This document shows positions 18,182 to 27,693 of a stretch of 64,000 nt of DNA, piece by piece. The stretch lies in NCBI RefSeq assembly GCF_018882155.1, contig NZ_JACVPA010000001.1, positions 1,116,001 through 1,180,000 of the forward strand, in the 5' to 3' direction. The notes below the pieces were generated by a model. The model did no database searches and was not told the DNA's origin. It saw nothing but the letters and a program-made list of their open reading frames with translations. Both the position numbers and the translations under genes were made by a program. How positions within the stretch are numbered: the first letter of the stretch is position 1; each line of letters starts with the position of its first letter. This DNA comes from Polynucleobacter nymphae (lineage in GTDB: Bacteria > Pseudomonadota > Gammaproteobacteria > Burkholderiales > Burkholderiaceae).

Positions 18182-19582
18182 TTAATGGGACTCAAAAGTA
18201 ACGCGTGTTGGGACTGGCTTGAATGTACCAAGCTTGCTCCAGAACGGCATTGCTAAGAAAAAGCCCAGGTAGTAAATAGTACAAATCTGAGAAATCTTTT
18301 CATATATAGGCGATGGTGGCTCGATGCCCAAGTAACCCAAAATTACAAAGGTCACCACAAAGATGCCATAAATATATTTATGGAACTGCGGACGATAGCG
18401 GATAGACTTCACTGGGGAGTGATCTAACCATGGCAAGAAGAACAAGATCACTACGGAAGCGCCCATGATCACAACACCCCAGAACTTCGCATCAAGCACA
18501 TAGAAACCAGCAGCCAAAACTAATGCAATGACTAGGCAAGCGCCTTTCACCTTGATATTTTTAGACTGAAGAGCAAACATTCCCAAAATTACTGCTAAGA
18601 AAATCCACAATGGCAACAGGAAGTTTGTAGTAGTGGCGCGCAGCATGGAGTAGAACGGCGTGAAATACCAAACTGGTGCAATGTGGGTTGGCGTAACAAA
18701 GGGGTTTGCCGGGATAAAGTTGTTTGCTTCTAAGAAGTAGCCGCCCATCTCTGGGGCAAAGAAAACAATCGAAGCGAAGATGATCAAGAAACCGCCCAGA
18801 TACATAACGTCATGAACGCTATAAAAAGGATGGAAAGGAATGCCGTCAACAGGATGACCATTAGCATCAAGCGTATTTTTGATTTCTACACCATCTGGAT
18901 TATTTGATCCCACTTCATGCAATGCAAGGATATGCGCTGCCACTAAACCAATTAATACCAATGGAATAGCAATCACGTGAAACGCAAAGAAGCGGTTGAG
19001 GGTAGCGTCACCAACAACATAATCGCCGCGTAACCATAAAGAAAGATCTGGACCAATCAATGGAATTGCGGAGAATAAATTCACAATGACTTGAGCGCCC
19101 CAGTAGGACATTTGCCCCCATGGGAGCAAATATCCAAAAAATGCCTCACCCATCAAGGCCAAGAAAATTGCGCAACCAAAAATCCAAATGAGTTCACGTG
19201 GCTTGCGATAAGAACCATAGATCAAGCCACGGAACATGTGCATATAAACCACGATGAAGAACATCGAGGCACCAGTGGAATGCATGTAGCGAATTAGCCA
19301 GCCGAAAGGAACCTCTCGCATAATGTATTCAACAGACTCAAATGCCTTAGCAGCATCTGGCTTGTAGTTCATTGTCAAGAAAATACCGGTAATGATCTGG
19401 ATCGCTAATACGACAATCGCTAAAGCACCAAAAATATAGAAAAAATTTAAGTTTTTAGGAGCGTAATACTCGCTCATATGACGCTTGAAGGCTTCGGTGA
19501 CCGGAAGACGTGAATCAACCCAGGCCATTAGCTTTACGGCGGCGGAGGCGTCTGCTGGAACTTCTTTTTCGTGAAATGCCAT
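18182..19582 (-). CDS. petB: ubiquinol-cytochrome c reductase, cytochrome b subunit
   Basis: 466 residues with eight or more membrane helices. Haem-ligand histidines appear in helices B ('RYMHSTGASMFFIVVYMHMFRG') and D ('FFAFHVIAIPLVLIGLVAAHILALHEVGSNNPDG'). The quinone-site Pro-Glu-Trp-type motif is replaced by Pro-Val-Trp-Tyr ('IAPVWYFTPFYSMLRA'), normal for many betaproteobacteria. It oxidises ubiquinol and transfers protons across the membrane. The gene starts 10 nt after petA. Confidence 0.97.
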   Translation of the reverse strand: MAFHEKEVPADASAAVKLMAWVDSRLPVTEAFKRHMSEYYAPKNLNFFYIFGALAIVVLAIQIITGIFLTMNYKPDAAKAFESVEYIMREVPFGWLIRYMHSTGASMFFIVVYMHMFRGLIYGSYRKPRELIWIFGCAIFLALMGEAFFGYLLPWGQMSYWGAQVIVNLFSAIPLIGPDLSLWLRGDYVVGDATLNRFFAFHVIAIPLVLIGLVAAHILALHEVGSNNPDGVEIKNTLDANGHPVDGIPFHPFYSVHDVMYLGGFLIIFASIVFFAPEMGGYFLEANNFIPANPFVTPTHIAPVWYFTPFYSMLRATTTNFLLPLWIFLAVILGMFALQSKNIKVKGACLVIALVLAAGFYVLDAKFWGVVIMGASVVILFFLPWLDHSPVKSIRYRPQFHKYIYGIFVVTFVILGYLGIEPPSPIYEKISQICTIYYLGFFLAMPFWSKLGTFKPVPTRVTFESH

Positions 19583-19592
19583 TTATATCTCC

Positions 19593-20195
19593 TTAAGCCT
19601 TCTTATCTTCGCCGACCAGAATCTTGGTGTCGCTCAAATACATATGTGGCGGCACTTCCATATTGTCTGGGGCTGGTTTGTTTTTATAGACGCGGCCGGC
19701 CATATCAAATGTTGAACCATGGCATGGGCAAAGATAGCCGCCTGGCCAAGTATTGGGTAATGAAGGCTGAGCACCAGATTCAAATTTAGGCGTTGGAGAG
19801 CAGCCTAAGTGAGTGCAAATACCGACCACTACAAAATACTCAGGCTTAATTGAGCGCCATTGATTTTGGGCATATGTTGGAGTGAATTGGGCTGGATCCC
19901 TCATAGAATTAGGGTCTGCGAGCTCTGCATCAATCTTAGAAAGTTCAGCGACTTGCTCAGGGGTGCGACGCACAACCCATACTGGCTTACCGCGCCATTC
20001 AACCATCCTCATTTCATCCGGCTTCATACCAGCAATATCGATTTCAACAGCTGCTCCAGCGGCCTTAGCGCGCTCGGAAGGCTCAAAACTGTCTACAAAA
20101 GGGTAAAGGGCTGCAGCTGCACCAACTCCGCCAACCGCCGATGTGGCGATCAACCAATTACGTCGATCCTTGTCCATACTGGGCTTGTCACTCAT
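19593..20195 (-). CDS. petA: ubiquinol-cytochrome c reductase, Rieske iron-sulfur subunit
   Basis: 200 residues. An N-terminal twin-arginine-like segment 'DRRNWLIATSAVGGVGAAAALYPF' serves as uncleaved membrane anchor and Tat signal. The [2Fe-2S] ligands are in CTHLGC (about residues 129-134) and CPCHGS (about 159-164). It moves between quinol site and cytochrome c1. Tat export would use the TatABC encoded at 30637-32206. First gene of petABC; a promoter is predicted upstream. Confidence 0.97.
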   Translation of the reverse strand: MSDKPSMDKDRRNWLIATSAVGGVGAAAALYPFVDSFEPSERAKAAGAAVEIDIAGMKPDEMRMVEWRGKPVWVVRRTPEQVAELSKIDAELADPNSMRDPAQFTPTYAQNQWRSIKPEYFVVVGICTHLGCSPTPKFESGAQPSLPNTWPGGYLCPCHGSTFDMAGRVYKNKPAPDNMEVPPHMYLSDTKILVGEDKKA

Positions 20196-20247
20196 TTACA
20201 AAATTCCTAGAAAGGGTATTTTTTGATGGAAATTGCTTAAACCTAGT

Positions 20248-20275
20248 ATTTTAAAGTAAAAAGTGGGGTAAGCAA
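20248..20275 (-). promoter_or_regulatory. predicted sigma-70 promoter for petABC
   Basis: On the minus strand a -35 TTGCTT (20270-20275) and a -10 TAAAAT (20248-20253) are spaced by 16 bases, about 50 bp ahead of the petA start. Consensus match only. Confidence 0.42.
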
Positions 20276-20332
20276 GAAAGTTATGGGGTTAATCTCAGCT
20301 TAATCAGGATCTAAACAAAAAGGGGAGCCTAA

Positions 20333-20755
20333 ATGAGTGTTTTAAAGGAGTTTCAGGACTTTGCCGTCAAGGGAAATGCCATTGATTTAGCCGTAGGTGT
20401 GATTATTGGCGGGGCCTTCGGGAAAATCGTCGATTCGCTAGTCAATGACATCGTTATGCCCATTATTTCTACCCTTTTGGGGGGTCATATCGATTTTACG
20501 AATCTCTTCGTTGTATTGGGAAGTGTTCCGGATGGGGTTCCTAGAACCTTTGATGCCCTTAAAAAGGCTGGGGTGCCTATTTTTGCCTATGGCAATTTCA
20601 TCACCATTTCTATTAATTTTATTTTGCTAGCGTTTGTAATTTTTCAAATGGTAAAAGTCGTTAACAAGATTCGCTTGATAGATGCACCTCCTCCTCCGCC
20701 AACTCCAGAAGACGTGGAGTTACTGCGCGAGATTCGCGATAGTCTCAAAAAATAA
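20333..20755 (+). CDS. mscL: large-conductance mechanosensitive channel
   Basis: 140 residues. The N-terminus '[30 protein letters not shown]' holds the S1 and first pore helix with the Gly/Ala-rich gate. A second membrane helix is at about 76-103 and a cytoplasmic helix bundle closes the C-terminus after a Pro-rich linker. It opens under membrane tension to release solutes in osmotic downshock. A GGGAG six bases before the ATG supports the start. It is divergent from petA. Confidence 0.96.
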   Translation: MSVLKEFQDFAVKGNAIDLAVGVIIGGAFGKIVDSLVNDIVMPIISTLLGGHIDFTNLFVVLGSVPDGVPRTFDALKKAGVPIFAYGNFITISINFILLAFVIFQMVKVVNKIRLIDAPPPPPTPEDVELLREIRDSLKK

Positions 20756-20776
20756 TTTCACAAAGAAAATTACGCC

Positions 20777-21955
20777 ATGTTTAATCGCCTATGGTTACTT
20801 TTTGCGCAAACGGTAACCATTCTTTTTGCGGTCTGGTTTATTGTTGCAACTCTAAAGCCCAGTTGGATATCTGATCAAGGCGTTGGCTCAATAGTCGACA
20901 GCGTCACCTTAAAGGAAGGCGCATATGAGAGTAGCAGTCTGAGTCCTGGCTCATATCATGATGCAGTAAAAAGATCGATGCCAGCTGTTGTCAATATCTT
21001 TACGAGCAAGGTTTCTGCAAAACAAAAAACGCGTAAGGGTAATAAACAAAACCCTGCTGACCCCTTATTCAAATTCTTTTTTGGTGATCAGGCGCCAGAC
21101 GAGGAACCTAGCTCCAGCCTGGGTTCTGGGGTATTAGTCAGTCCAGAAGGAATTATTCTCACAAATCATCATGTCATTAATGATGCCGATGAGATAGATG
21201 TTGCACTTGCTGACGGCAGAAAAGTAAAAGCAAAGGTTGTTGGTAGCGATCCAGAAACAGATATTGCCGTTCTAAAAATTGAAGCCAAACAATTACCAGC
21301 TCCAATTACTCTGGGGAAAATTGAGTCCGTCCACATCGGAGATGTGGTACTTGCAATTGGAAATCCTTTTGGAGTTGGCCAAACAGTGACCTCTGGAATT
21401 GTTTCTGCTATGGGTCGTGATCATGTGGGCATTAATACTTTTGAAAATTTTATTCAAACAGATGCTGCAATTAATCCAGGTAATTCAGGAGGGGCGCTCA
21501 TTGATACGCGCGGCAATCTGATTGGCATCAATACTGCGATTTTCTCTAATAATGGTGGATCGATGGGAATTGGGTTTGCGATTCCAGTCAGCCTTGCTAA
21601 GCAAGTAATGGAGTCCATCTTGAAAAATGGCAGTGTTACTAGAGGCTGGATTGGTGTTGAGCCACAAAACCTATCAAAAGAGCTTTCTGAGTCCATGGCT
21701 CTTCCCGGTAATACCGAGGGAGTTCTTATATCCGGAGTGCTGGAAGGCGGCCCTGCGGCTCGTGGCGGGGTAAAACCTGGCGACGTTCTAACAGCTGTTA
21801 ATGGCAATAAAATTAAGGATGTTAAGCAACTCCTCAATCAAATCGCACAAATTGGCCCCGGAAACGAGGCAAGTCTTAGAATTTTTCGTAAAGATAAAGA
21901 GTTAGAACTCAAAATCCAAACTGGCAAGCGCCCTAAGCCTAAAGCACTCAATTAA
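20777..21955 (+). CDS. DegS/HtrA-type S1C serine protease with one PDZ domain
   Basis: 392 residues. A single N-terminal membrane anchor (about 8-26) tethers the protein with its protease domain in the periplasm. The catalytic triad is intact: His132 in TNHHV, Asp162 in 'TDIAVLK', Ser237 in GNSGG. One PDZ domain follows (about residues 285-380). One anchor and one PDZ resemble DegS rather than DegP, but whether it cuts an anti-sigma factor is not shown here. It starts 21 nt after mscL, so the two are likely cotranscribed, and it converges with gltL. Confidence 0.93.
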   Translation: MFNRLWLLFAQTVTILFAVWFIVATLKPSWISDQGVGSIVDSVTLKEGAYESSSLSPGSYHDAVKRSMPAVVNIFTSKVSAKQKTRKGNKQNPADPLFKFFFGDQAPDEEPSSSLGSGVLVSPEGIILTNHHVINDADEIDVALADGRKVKAKVVGSDPETDIAVLKIEAKQLPAPITLGKIESVHIGDVVLAIGNPFGVGQTVTSGIVSAMGRDHVGINTFENFIQTDAAINPGNSGGALIDTRGNLIGINTAIFSNNGGSMGIGFAIPVSLAKQVMESILKNGSVTRGWIGVEPQNLSKELSESMALPGNTEGVLISGVLEGGPAARGGVKPGDVLTAVNGNKIKDVKQLLNQIAQIGPGNEASLRIFRKDKELELKIQTGKRPKPKALN

Positions 21956-21968
21956 TTCAGTTTAGGCC

Positions 21969-22703
21969 CTAGCTTGCCAAAATCTTGGAGAGGAAATCCT
22001 TCGCTCTAGGTGAGCGCGCTTCTGGATTGCCAAAAAATTCGTCTTTGCTACAGTCTTCGACAATTCGACCTTGATCCATAAAGATGACGCGGTTACTGAC
22101 TTTTCGGGCAAAGCCCATCTCGTGGGTAACGCAGCACATTGTCATGCCTTCATTAGCGAGCTTGATCATGACATCTAATACTTCACCGACCATTTCTGGA
22201 TCAAGCGCCGAGGTTGGCTCATCAAATAGCATTAGGATAGGATCCATACTTAAAGCACGAGCGATCGCAACCCGCTGTTGCTGACCGCCAGAAAGTTGGC
22301 CCGGAAATTTATCTTTTTGTGCAATCAGACCAACGCGCTCAAGATATTTATGGCCATGGGTTTTAGCTTCATCGCTTGACCGACCCAATACTTTCATTTG
22401 CGCAAGAGTGAGATTCTCAGTAATACTCAAATGGGGAAATAGCTCAAAGTTCTGAAACACCATACCAACCCTTGCTCGCAACTTTGGAAGATTGGTTTTG
22501 GGATCATGCAAATCAATACCATCAACAGTAATTTCACCTTTCTGAAATGGCTCAAGAGCATTGATCGTTTTAATCAGGGTCGATTTTCCAGAGCCTGAAG
22601 GGCCACAAATCACAACCACCTCGCCCTTATTAATTGACGTAGTGCAATCAGTCAATACCTGAAAGGAGCCATACCATTTAGAAACGTTTTGGAGTTCAAT
22701 CAT
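21969..22703 (-). CDS. gltL: glutamate/aspartate ABC transporter, ATP-binding protein
   Basis: 244 residues of the polar amino acid ABC family. Walker A is GPSGSGKST (near residue 34), the signature is [15 protein letters not shown], Walker B is '[17 protein letters not shown]', and the H-loop His is in '[13 protein letters not shown]'. It energises uptake by the GltJK permeases. It is the last gene of gltIJKL, 37 nt after gltK. The substrate is assigned from operon makeup and GltI similarity. Confidence 0.92.
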   Translation of the reverse strand: MIELQNVSKWYGSFQVLTDCTTSINKGEVVVICGPSGSGKSTLIKTINALEPFQKGEITVDGIDLHDPKTNLPKLRARVGMVFQNFELFPHLSITENLTLAQMKVLGRSSDEAKTHGHKYLERVGLIAQKDKFPGQLSGGQQQRVAIARALSMDPILMLFDEPTSALDPEMVGEVLDVMIKLANEGMTMCCVTHEMGFARKVSNRVIFMDQGRIVEDCSKDEFFGNPEARSPRAKDFLSKILAS

Positions 22704-22740
22704 GATGGTCTATGTAATTTGTAGCAATGGGTAGAAATGC

Positions 22741-23415
22741 TTAGCGAATGATAGCGACTTTTGCCTGAATCGCTCGCACTGTCTTAGAAAGCGAAAAGCA
22801 AATCACAAAATAGGTTGCTGCGGCCAAGATATAGGTTTCAATTGGGCGGCCAAAATTTTTGCCTGCAATCTCAAAACCTTTCAATAAATCATACGCACCG
22901 ATGGCATAAACCAAAGAAGTATCCTGAAACAAAATAATCGTTTGCGTCATAAAAACTGGGATCATATTTCTAAAAGCCTGTGGTAAAACTATGAGGCGCA
23001 TATTTTGTCCATAGGTCATTCCTAAAGCTTCACCAGCAAAGATCTGACCTCTTGGTACTGACTGAATACCGGCTCTAACAATTTCTGAGAAGAAGGCCGC
23101 TTCAAATGCAATGAAAGTAAACGTTGCAGATAGGTCAGCGCCGATGGGTCTACCAATGAGCATCGGGATCAATAAAAAGAACCAAAGAATAACCATGACC
23201 AGCGGTACAGAGCGCATAGCATTGACATAGAATGTGGCTGGATAAACTAAAGCAGGCTTCCCAGAAAGTCTCATTAAGGCTAAAAATGTCCCAACTACAA
23301 TACCGCCAACCGTTGCAATGACAGTTAACTGAACACTAAACACCAAACCTTTGAGGATGTAGTTAGTGAATAACTCCCAGTTATAGAAACTTAAATCTAA
23401 GCTTAGCATTTCCAT
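22741..23415 (-). CDS. gltK: glutamate/aspartate ABC transporter permease
   Basis: 224 residues, with five predicted membrane helices and the EAA loop 'GEALGMTYGQNMRLIVLPQAFRNMIP' that contacts the ATPase. HisM/GltK type. Its start codon directly follows the gltJ stop with no gap, indicating coupled translation. Confidence 0.92.
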   Translation of the reverse strand: MEMLSLDLSFYNWELFTNYILKGLVFSVQLTVIATVGGIVVGTFLALMRLSGKPALVYPATFYVNAMRSVPLVMVILWFFLLIPMLIGRPIGADLSATFTFIAFEAAFFSEIVRAGIQSVPRGQIFAGEALGMTYGQNMRLIVLPQAFRNMIPVFMTQTIILFQDTSLVYAIGAYDLLKGFEIAGKNFGRPIETYILAAATYFVICFSLSKTVRAIQAKVAIIR

Positions 23416-24207
23416 TTAGTGAGCCAAACTAGCATCACTAGATGCCGTGATAAAACCAGGAACACGACTTCTCTTTTCAATAAAGGCCATAACTCTGTTA
23501 ACAGAAAAGGCAGTGAGTGCATAGAGTGCGGTAACTGCTAAATAAATTTCAACGCCACGTGATGTCTCTTCTTGGGCTTGCATTGCAAACAGGGTAAGCT
23601 CTGGAACTGATACCGCAAACGCTACTGAAGAATTCTTAACGGCATTCATACTCTCAGATGTGAGGGGTGGAATCACGATACGTAAGGCCATTGGCAAAAT
23701 AATGTATCGATAGGTTTGGGTTGTAGTTAGCCCTAGCGCAGTTGCAGCGGCACGCTGCCCACTTGGCAAAGACTGAATACCTGCTCTTACCTGCTCCGCA
23801 ATACGTGCAGATGTAAAGAATCCCAATGCAATGCTGACCAGCCAATAGGATGGCAGGGCTTTCAAGGGCACAAAGAAAGCTGGGATGACGTGATACCAAA
23901 GAAATACTTGCACGAGCACTGGGATATTTCTGAAGAGCTCAACCCAGGCGGTGGCTAAACGCACTAATACTCTACTCATCCTACCGGTATCGGGAAGCGT
24001 GCGAAGAGTGCCCATGACCCCTCCAAGGATCAGCGCAATAGTGAGGCCTAAGCCAGCTACAGCCAAGGTCCAACCCCAAGCTGTGATCAGCCAATCTAGA
24101 TAGCTAGGATCGGCATTATGGCCGAGCCCAAATAGTGAGGAGAAGCAGTGATCAACTGCCTCTCCATCTAAGGTGCTTTTACAAAAAACACCTAAATCTA
24201 ATGCCAT
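23416..24207 (-). CDS. gltJ: glutamate/aspartate ABC transporter permease
   Basis: 263 residues. Extra N-terminal residues precede 'YLDWLITAWGWTLAVAGLGLTIAL', the usual GltJ opening, and the EAA loop is 'ATALGLTTTQTYRYIILPMALRIVIPP'. It pairs with GltK to form the membrane channel. 22 nt separate it from gltI. Confidence 0.92.
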   Translation of the reverse strand: MALDLGVFCKSTLDGEAVDHCFSSLFGLGHNADPSYLDWLITAWGWTLAVAGLGLTIALILGGVMGTLRTLPDTGRMSRVLVRLATAWVELFRNIPVLVQVFLWYHVIPAFFVPLKALPSYWLVSIALGFFTSARIAEQVRAGIQSLPSGQRAAATALGLTTTQTYRYIILPMALRIVIPPLTSESMNAVKNSSVAFAVSVPELTLFAMQAQEETSRGVEIYLAVTALYALTAFSVNRVMAFIEKRSRVPGFITASSDASLAH

Positions 24208-24229
24208 ATTAAAAACTTATTTTATTCAG

Positions 24230-25153
24230 TTACTTCTTGTTGTAGTCTTCAGCGGGCTTACTATTCAGATTAGCCCAGGCATTTTTTGTTGCTGGAGATA
24301 GCTCTAAGCCAACAACAGCATTTTTAGGTGGAATTGGAGCAAGGAACCACTTGTTCCATAAGCCAGGCATGCTTCCATTAGCAACGATCTTAGCAATTGC
24401 AGAATTCACGTCTGCCAGAAACTCTGGGTCATCCTTACGAACCATAATTGCAATAGGTTCAGTACTGAGAACTTCGCCAACAATTTTATAGTCTTTTGGA
24501 TTCTTAGCGCTAGCGATGTTACCAGCCAAAATTGAACCATCCATTACGAATGCATCAGCACGGCCGGACTCTAATAGCAAAAAGCTGTCCGCATGGTCCT
24601 TGCCATACACTTCATCAAAATTCACGTTATTTGCTTTTTCATGTTTGCGCAATAACTGTACAGAAGTCGTACCAGTAGTGGTAGCTACTTTTTTACCTGC
24701 TAATTGAGAAATAGAATTGATTCCTGAATTGGCTTTAACAGCGATACGAACCTCTTCCACATACAGAGTATTGGCAAAACTGACATCTTTTGCACGGCCA
24801 GCATTGTTGGTGGTGGTGCCACACTCAATATCAACAGTACCGTTTTGCACTAAAGGCACGCGGTTTTGCGAAGTGACTGGCTGATAGTTAATGCGAAGTG
24901 TACTCATCCCAAGCTTAGATTTAATATCATTAAGAATCATCCGGCAAACTTCAACGTGATAACCATCAAAACGGCTATCACCAGTCGTGTAAGACATTGG
25001 AATAGATGATTCACGAACACCCATTGTCACAGCACCAGTAGATTTGATCTTATCCAAGGTTGCACTTGCAGCTAAGGCAGATGTAGCGCCAGCAAAGGTC
25101 GCAGTCAGGGCAAAGGTAATTGAAGAGATTAATGCTAGCTTGTTCATTTTCAT
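24230..25153 (-). CDS. gltI: glutamate/aspartate-binding periplasmic protein
   Basis: 307 residues. A signal peptide ends near 'ATSALAASA', followed by an SBP_bac_3 domain: 'GAVTMGVRESSIPMSYTTGDSRFDGYHVEVCR' (written in part), 'DIECGTTTNNAGR' and 'KVATTTGTTS'. These match the GltI/DEBP type that captures glutamate and aspartate. An AAGGA ahead of 25153 supports that ATG. It starts the gltIJKL operon, 105 bp downstream of the TPR glycosyltransferase stop. Imported glutamate connects with the GltBD glutamate synthase encoded at 47241-53497. Confidence 0.93.
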   Translation of the reverse strand: MKMNKLALISSITFALTATFAGATSALAASATLDKIKSTGAVTMGVRESSIPMSYTTGDSRFDGYHVEVCRMILNDIKSKLGMSTLRINYQPVTSQNRVPLVQNGTVDIECGTTTNNAGRAKDVSFANTLYVEEVRIAVKANSGINSISQLAGKKVATTTGTTSVQLLRKHEKANNVNFDEVYGKDHADSFLLLESGRADAFVMDGSILAGNIASAKNPKDYKIVGEVLSTEPIAIMVRKDDPEFLADVNSAIAKIVANGSMPGLWNKWFLAPIPPKNAVVGLELSPATKNAWANLNSKPAEDYNKK

Positions 25154-25258
25154 GTGGATCCTTTTGAAAACTAAAAATTAATTAAAACTGCTTTTAATGC
25201 AACTGCTCTTTTTTAGCAGGTTTTTAAGGTTTAATCTAGCTTTTCTAGCCAAACCACT

Positions 25259-27544
25259 CTATAAATAGATGTGGTCAGGGGCCAAATCTGCTTGATAACG
25301 CTCATACATCTGAATATAGGCCTCCTCAAGGTTCTGAGTAAATAGTGGGGTATTGAATAAAGGCTTGCTCAACCTATTCCTCTCGAGTCGCGACCTAATA
25401 GCCTCTAAGCTCTCAGGGTTTATAGCTAGGTCAATTGCCAGCGCCTCATATTCTTTTGATGTGCGTGTAATAAGCTCTGGCAAATCAACTGCATTCAGTA
25501 AACTTGCGGCCACACGTCCAGCAAAAGATTCGCCCATCAGCGTCAATACCGGTAATCCCATCCACAAGGCGTCACTAGCAGTAGTGTGCGCGTTATAGGG
25601 AAGAGTATCCAAGAATAAATCAGCACTGCAATGGCGCATAAGATGCTCTGCAGGAGATGTACGCTTCGCAAATATAAGCCTATCTCCGTCAATACCTCGG
25701 CTCAATGCTTCTTTTTTAAGATTTTCAGCAGCTGCAGCATTATCTTCAAGGAGCCATAAGATGCTGTCGTCTTCAGCCCCAAGTATCCTCATCCACATAT
25801 CAAAGCTGGCTGGCACAATCTTATGATTGTTATTAAAGCAACAAAAGACAAAGCCTTTTTCTGGTAATCCTAAATGTTGTCTAGTTAATTTTTTATCAGT
25901 AATTATCCGTGTACTGTCATTCACCTGATAGCTATTGGGTAAGTACGCTACCTTTTCTGAATAAAAATGTTGCGATGTTAATGGAATAAGAGTTTCATCA
26001 GCAACAATGTAATCCATGTACTTTGCACCCATCGTGCCCGCATAAACCAAATAATTCACCTGAATAGGTGCCGCACGATAAGCAAAAATATCTGTGCGAT
26101 TATCTAAGGTAAAACCACCTAAATCTATCGCGATATCCACGCCTAATTTTCGAGACAGCATTGCAACTTCTTTATCTGACATGCCAGTGGCATCAATAAA
26201 CTGGTTAAAGGCTTTACTCAAGCGTGATCTCATAACGCTTTTATCATCCTGACCAAAAGAAAAAGCAATGACCTCAAATCGAGCCTTATCGTGCAGCTCA
26301 TATAATTGTGCGGTCAAATGGGCAGTTGGATGGTTGCGAAAATCTGCAGAGTAATAAGCAATACAGATTTTTTCTTTTCTGGCTTGCTTGGGGATAGGGC
26401 CTAAAATAGGGTTAGCTGAATACTGATCACGAGCATAAATTTCAGCGCATTGTCTTTGCAATAGGGGATCATCATTTAAAGCTAGGAGCTGAAAAGGATT
26501 GATTATTTTTTCGCCAGAGCGTATTTTTCTTGCCAGTATTTCTGTGTTTTCTTGAAAGTTCGACCAATTGCATACCTTCATTTGTGCATAAATTTGATCT
26601 CCATAAATCCAATCAATATTGTCGCTAAGATCTAAAGCTTTCTGGTAACAAAGAATAGCTTCGTCATAGCGTTGCAGCATACTTAAGGTGCTGGCTTTGT
26701 TTGACCAAACCTCAGCGTAATCTGGTTTTAGGCTGAGTGCTTGATCGTAACAAGCCAAGGCTTCATTTAAGCGCTTTAGCTCTCCCAAGGCATTGCCTTT
26801 ATTTGACCAAGCTTCGATGTAATCTGGTTTTAGGGTCAAGGCTTGATCGTAACAAGCTAAGGCTTCATTATATTTTTTGAGCTCTTGTAGTGTGACACCC
26901 TTATTTGACCAAGCTTCGATGTAATCTGATTTCAAGCTCAGGGCTTGATCGTAACAAGCTAAGGCTTCATCTAAGCGCTTTAGCTCTCCCAGGGCATTGC
27001 CTTTATTTGACCAAGCTTCAATGTAATCTGGTTTTAGTGCAATGGCTTTTTCATAACAAGTCAGCGCCTCAGAATAATCCCCTAAAGCAAATAACGCCTT
27101 GCCAAAATTGTTATACGCCTGAATATAGCCAGGACTTAATTGAATCGCTTGTTCATAATAATTTAGCGCTCTTTTGTGCTCCCCTAAATCACTAATAATG
27201 TTGGCGGCATTAAACCATAAGGCAGCTAATTTTGGGTCTAACTTCAGCGCCCTCTCTAGCTCAGAAAGGGCTTCATGAGGTTGGCCAATTGCGCTGAGGG
27301 CAGCTCCCAAGTTAGATAATGCCGGAACACTATCAGAGCTAAAACTAAGAGCATTTCGGTAATACCTTATTGCTTCTTGATACTTTGCCTGATGAGCACA
27401 AACAATTGCTAAAAGATGGGTAGCATCATACTGATTAGGTGTCTGAACAATCATGTCTCTCAGTATCTTCTCGGCCCTAACAAAGTCTTCGTTATGAAAA
27501 GCTTGAATTGCCTCTTGTAATTGGACATGAGCGATGGAATTCAT
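25259..27544 (-). CDS. TPR-domain O-GlcNAc-transferase-like (GT41/SPINDLY) protein
   Basis: 761 residues. The N-terminal half (about 5-330) is some nine TPR units, several nearly identical ('EALACYDQALSLKPDY', 'EAWSNKGNALGELKRL'). The C-terminal half (about 385-750) is the GT41 catalytic region: 'KICIAYYSADFRNHPTAHL' with the catalytic-type His, 'VDIAIDLGGFTLDNRT', 'PIQVNYLVYAGTMGAKYMDYIVAD', 'FCCFNNNHKI', and the UDP-site 'DLFLDTLPYNAHTTASDALW'. Relatives in eukaryotes put GlcNAc or fucose on proteins; bacterial members include proteins modifying adhesins or flagellin. The target here is unknown. No signal peptide, so cytoplasmic. No clear Shine-Dalgarno precedes the ATG. Confidence 0.9.
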   Translation of the reverse strand: MNSIAHVQLQEAIQAFHNEDFVRAEKILRDMIVQTPNQYDATHLLAIVCAHQAKYQEAIRYYRNALSFSSDSVPALSNLGAALSAIGQPHEALSELERALKLDPKLAALWFNAANIISDLGEHKRALNYYEQAIQLSPGYIQAYNNFGKALFALGDYSEALTCYEKAIALKPDYIEAWSNKGNALGELKRLDEALACYDQALSLKSDYIEAWSNKGVTLQELKKYNEALACYDQALTLKPDYIEAWSNKGNALGELKRLNEALACYDQALSLKPDYAEVWSNKASTLSMLQRYDEAILCYQKALDLSDNIDWIYGDQIYAQMKVCNWSNFQENTEILARKIRSGEKIINPFQLLALNDDPLLQRQCAEIYARDQYSANPILGPIPKQARKEKICIAYYSADFRNHPTAHLTAQLYELHDKARFEVIAFSFGQDDKSVMRSRLSKAFNQFIDATGMSDKEVAMLSRKLGVDIAIDLGGFTLDNRTDIFAYRAAPIQVNYLVYAGTMGAKYMDYIVADETLIPLTSQHFYSEKVAYLPNSYQVNDSTRIITDKKLTRQHLGLPEKGFVFCCFNNNHKIVPASFDMWMRILGAEDDSILWLLEDNAAAAENLKKEALSRGIDGDRLIFAKRTSPAEHLMRHCSADLFLDTLPYNAHTTASDALWMGLPVLTLMGESFAGRVAASLLNAVDLPELITRTSKEYEALAIDLAINPESLEAIRSRLERNRLSKPLFNTPLFTQNLEEAYIQMYERYQADLAPDHIYL
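26718..27125 (-). repeat. 102-bp tandem DNA repeats encoding TPR pairs
   Basis: The same phrase begins at 26718, 26820, 26922 and 27024, an exact 102-bp period (34 codons, one TPR). The units starting at 26718 and 26922 are nearly identical over their whole length, while that at 26820 differs in its second half. This alternation points to a recent duplication of a two-unit, 204-bp segment. Confidence 0.85.
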
Positions 27545-27619
27545 GGGTATATTTTATTGGTAATCATCTTTAAGCAATACTAACCGGGCTTAGTCAAAAA
27601 AATAAAGCTGCACAAATAA

Positions 27620-27648
27620 AAAAACACCCGCCATTGGCGGGTGTTTTT
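27620..27648 (-). terminator. rho-independent terminator of the porin gene
   Basis: A perfect 13-bp stem (27620-27632 with 27636-27648) with a 3-nt loop. It sits 46 bp beyond the porin stop, with a T-tract on the minus strand. It also separates the porin from the TPR glycosyltransferase gene. Confidence 0.92.
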
Positions 27649-27693
27649 CACTTCTTTTAAAGCTATGCCTATAAAACCGGCATCAACAAACTA

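Noticed and set aside
25205..25235. Possible terminator after the TPR glycosyltransferase
   Set aside because: The small stem has its T-tract on the plus strand, the wrong direction for the minus-strand genes on either side.
26718..27125. Regular repeats that might be read as a CRISPR array
   Set aside because: Repeats are contiguous 102-bp coding units without spacers, in frame with TPR protein sequence; no cas genes.
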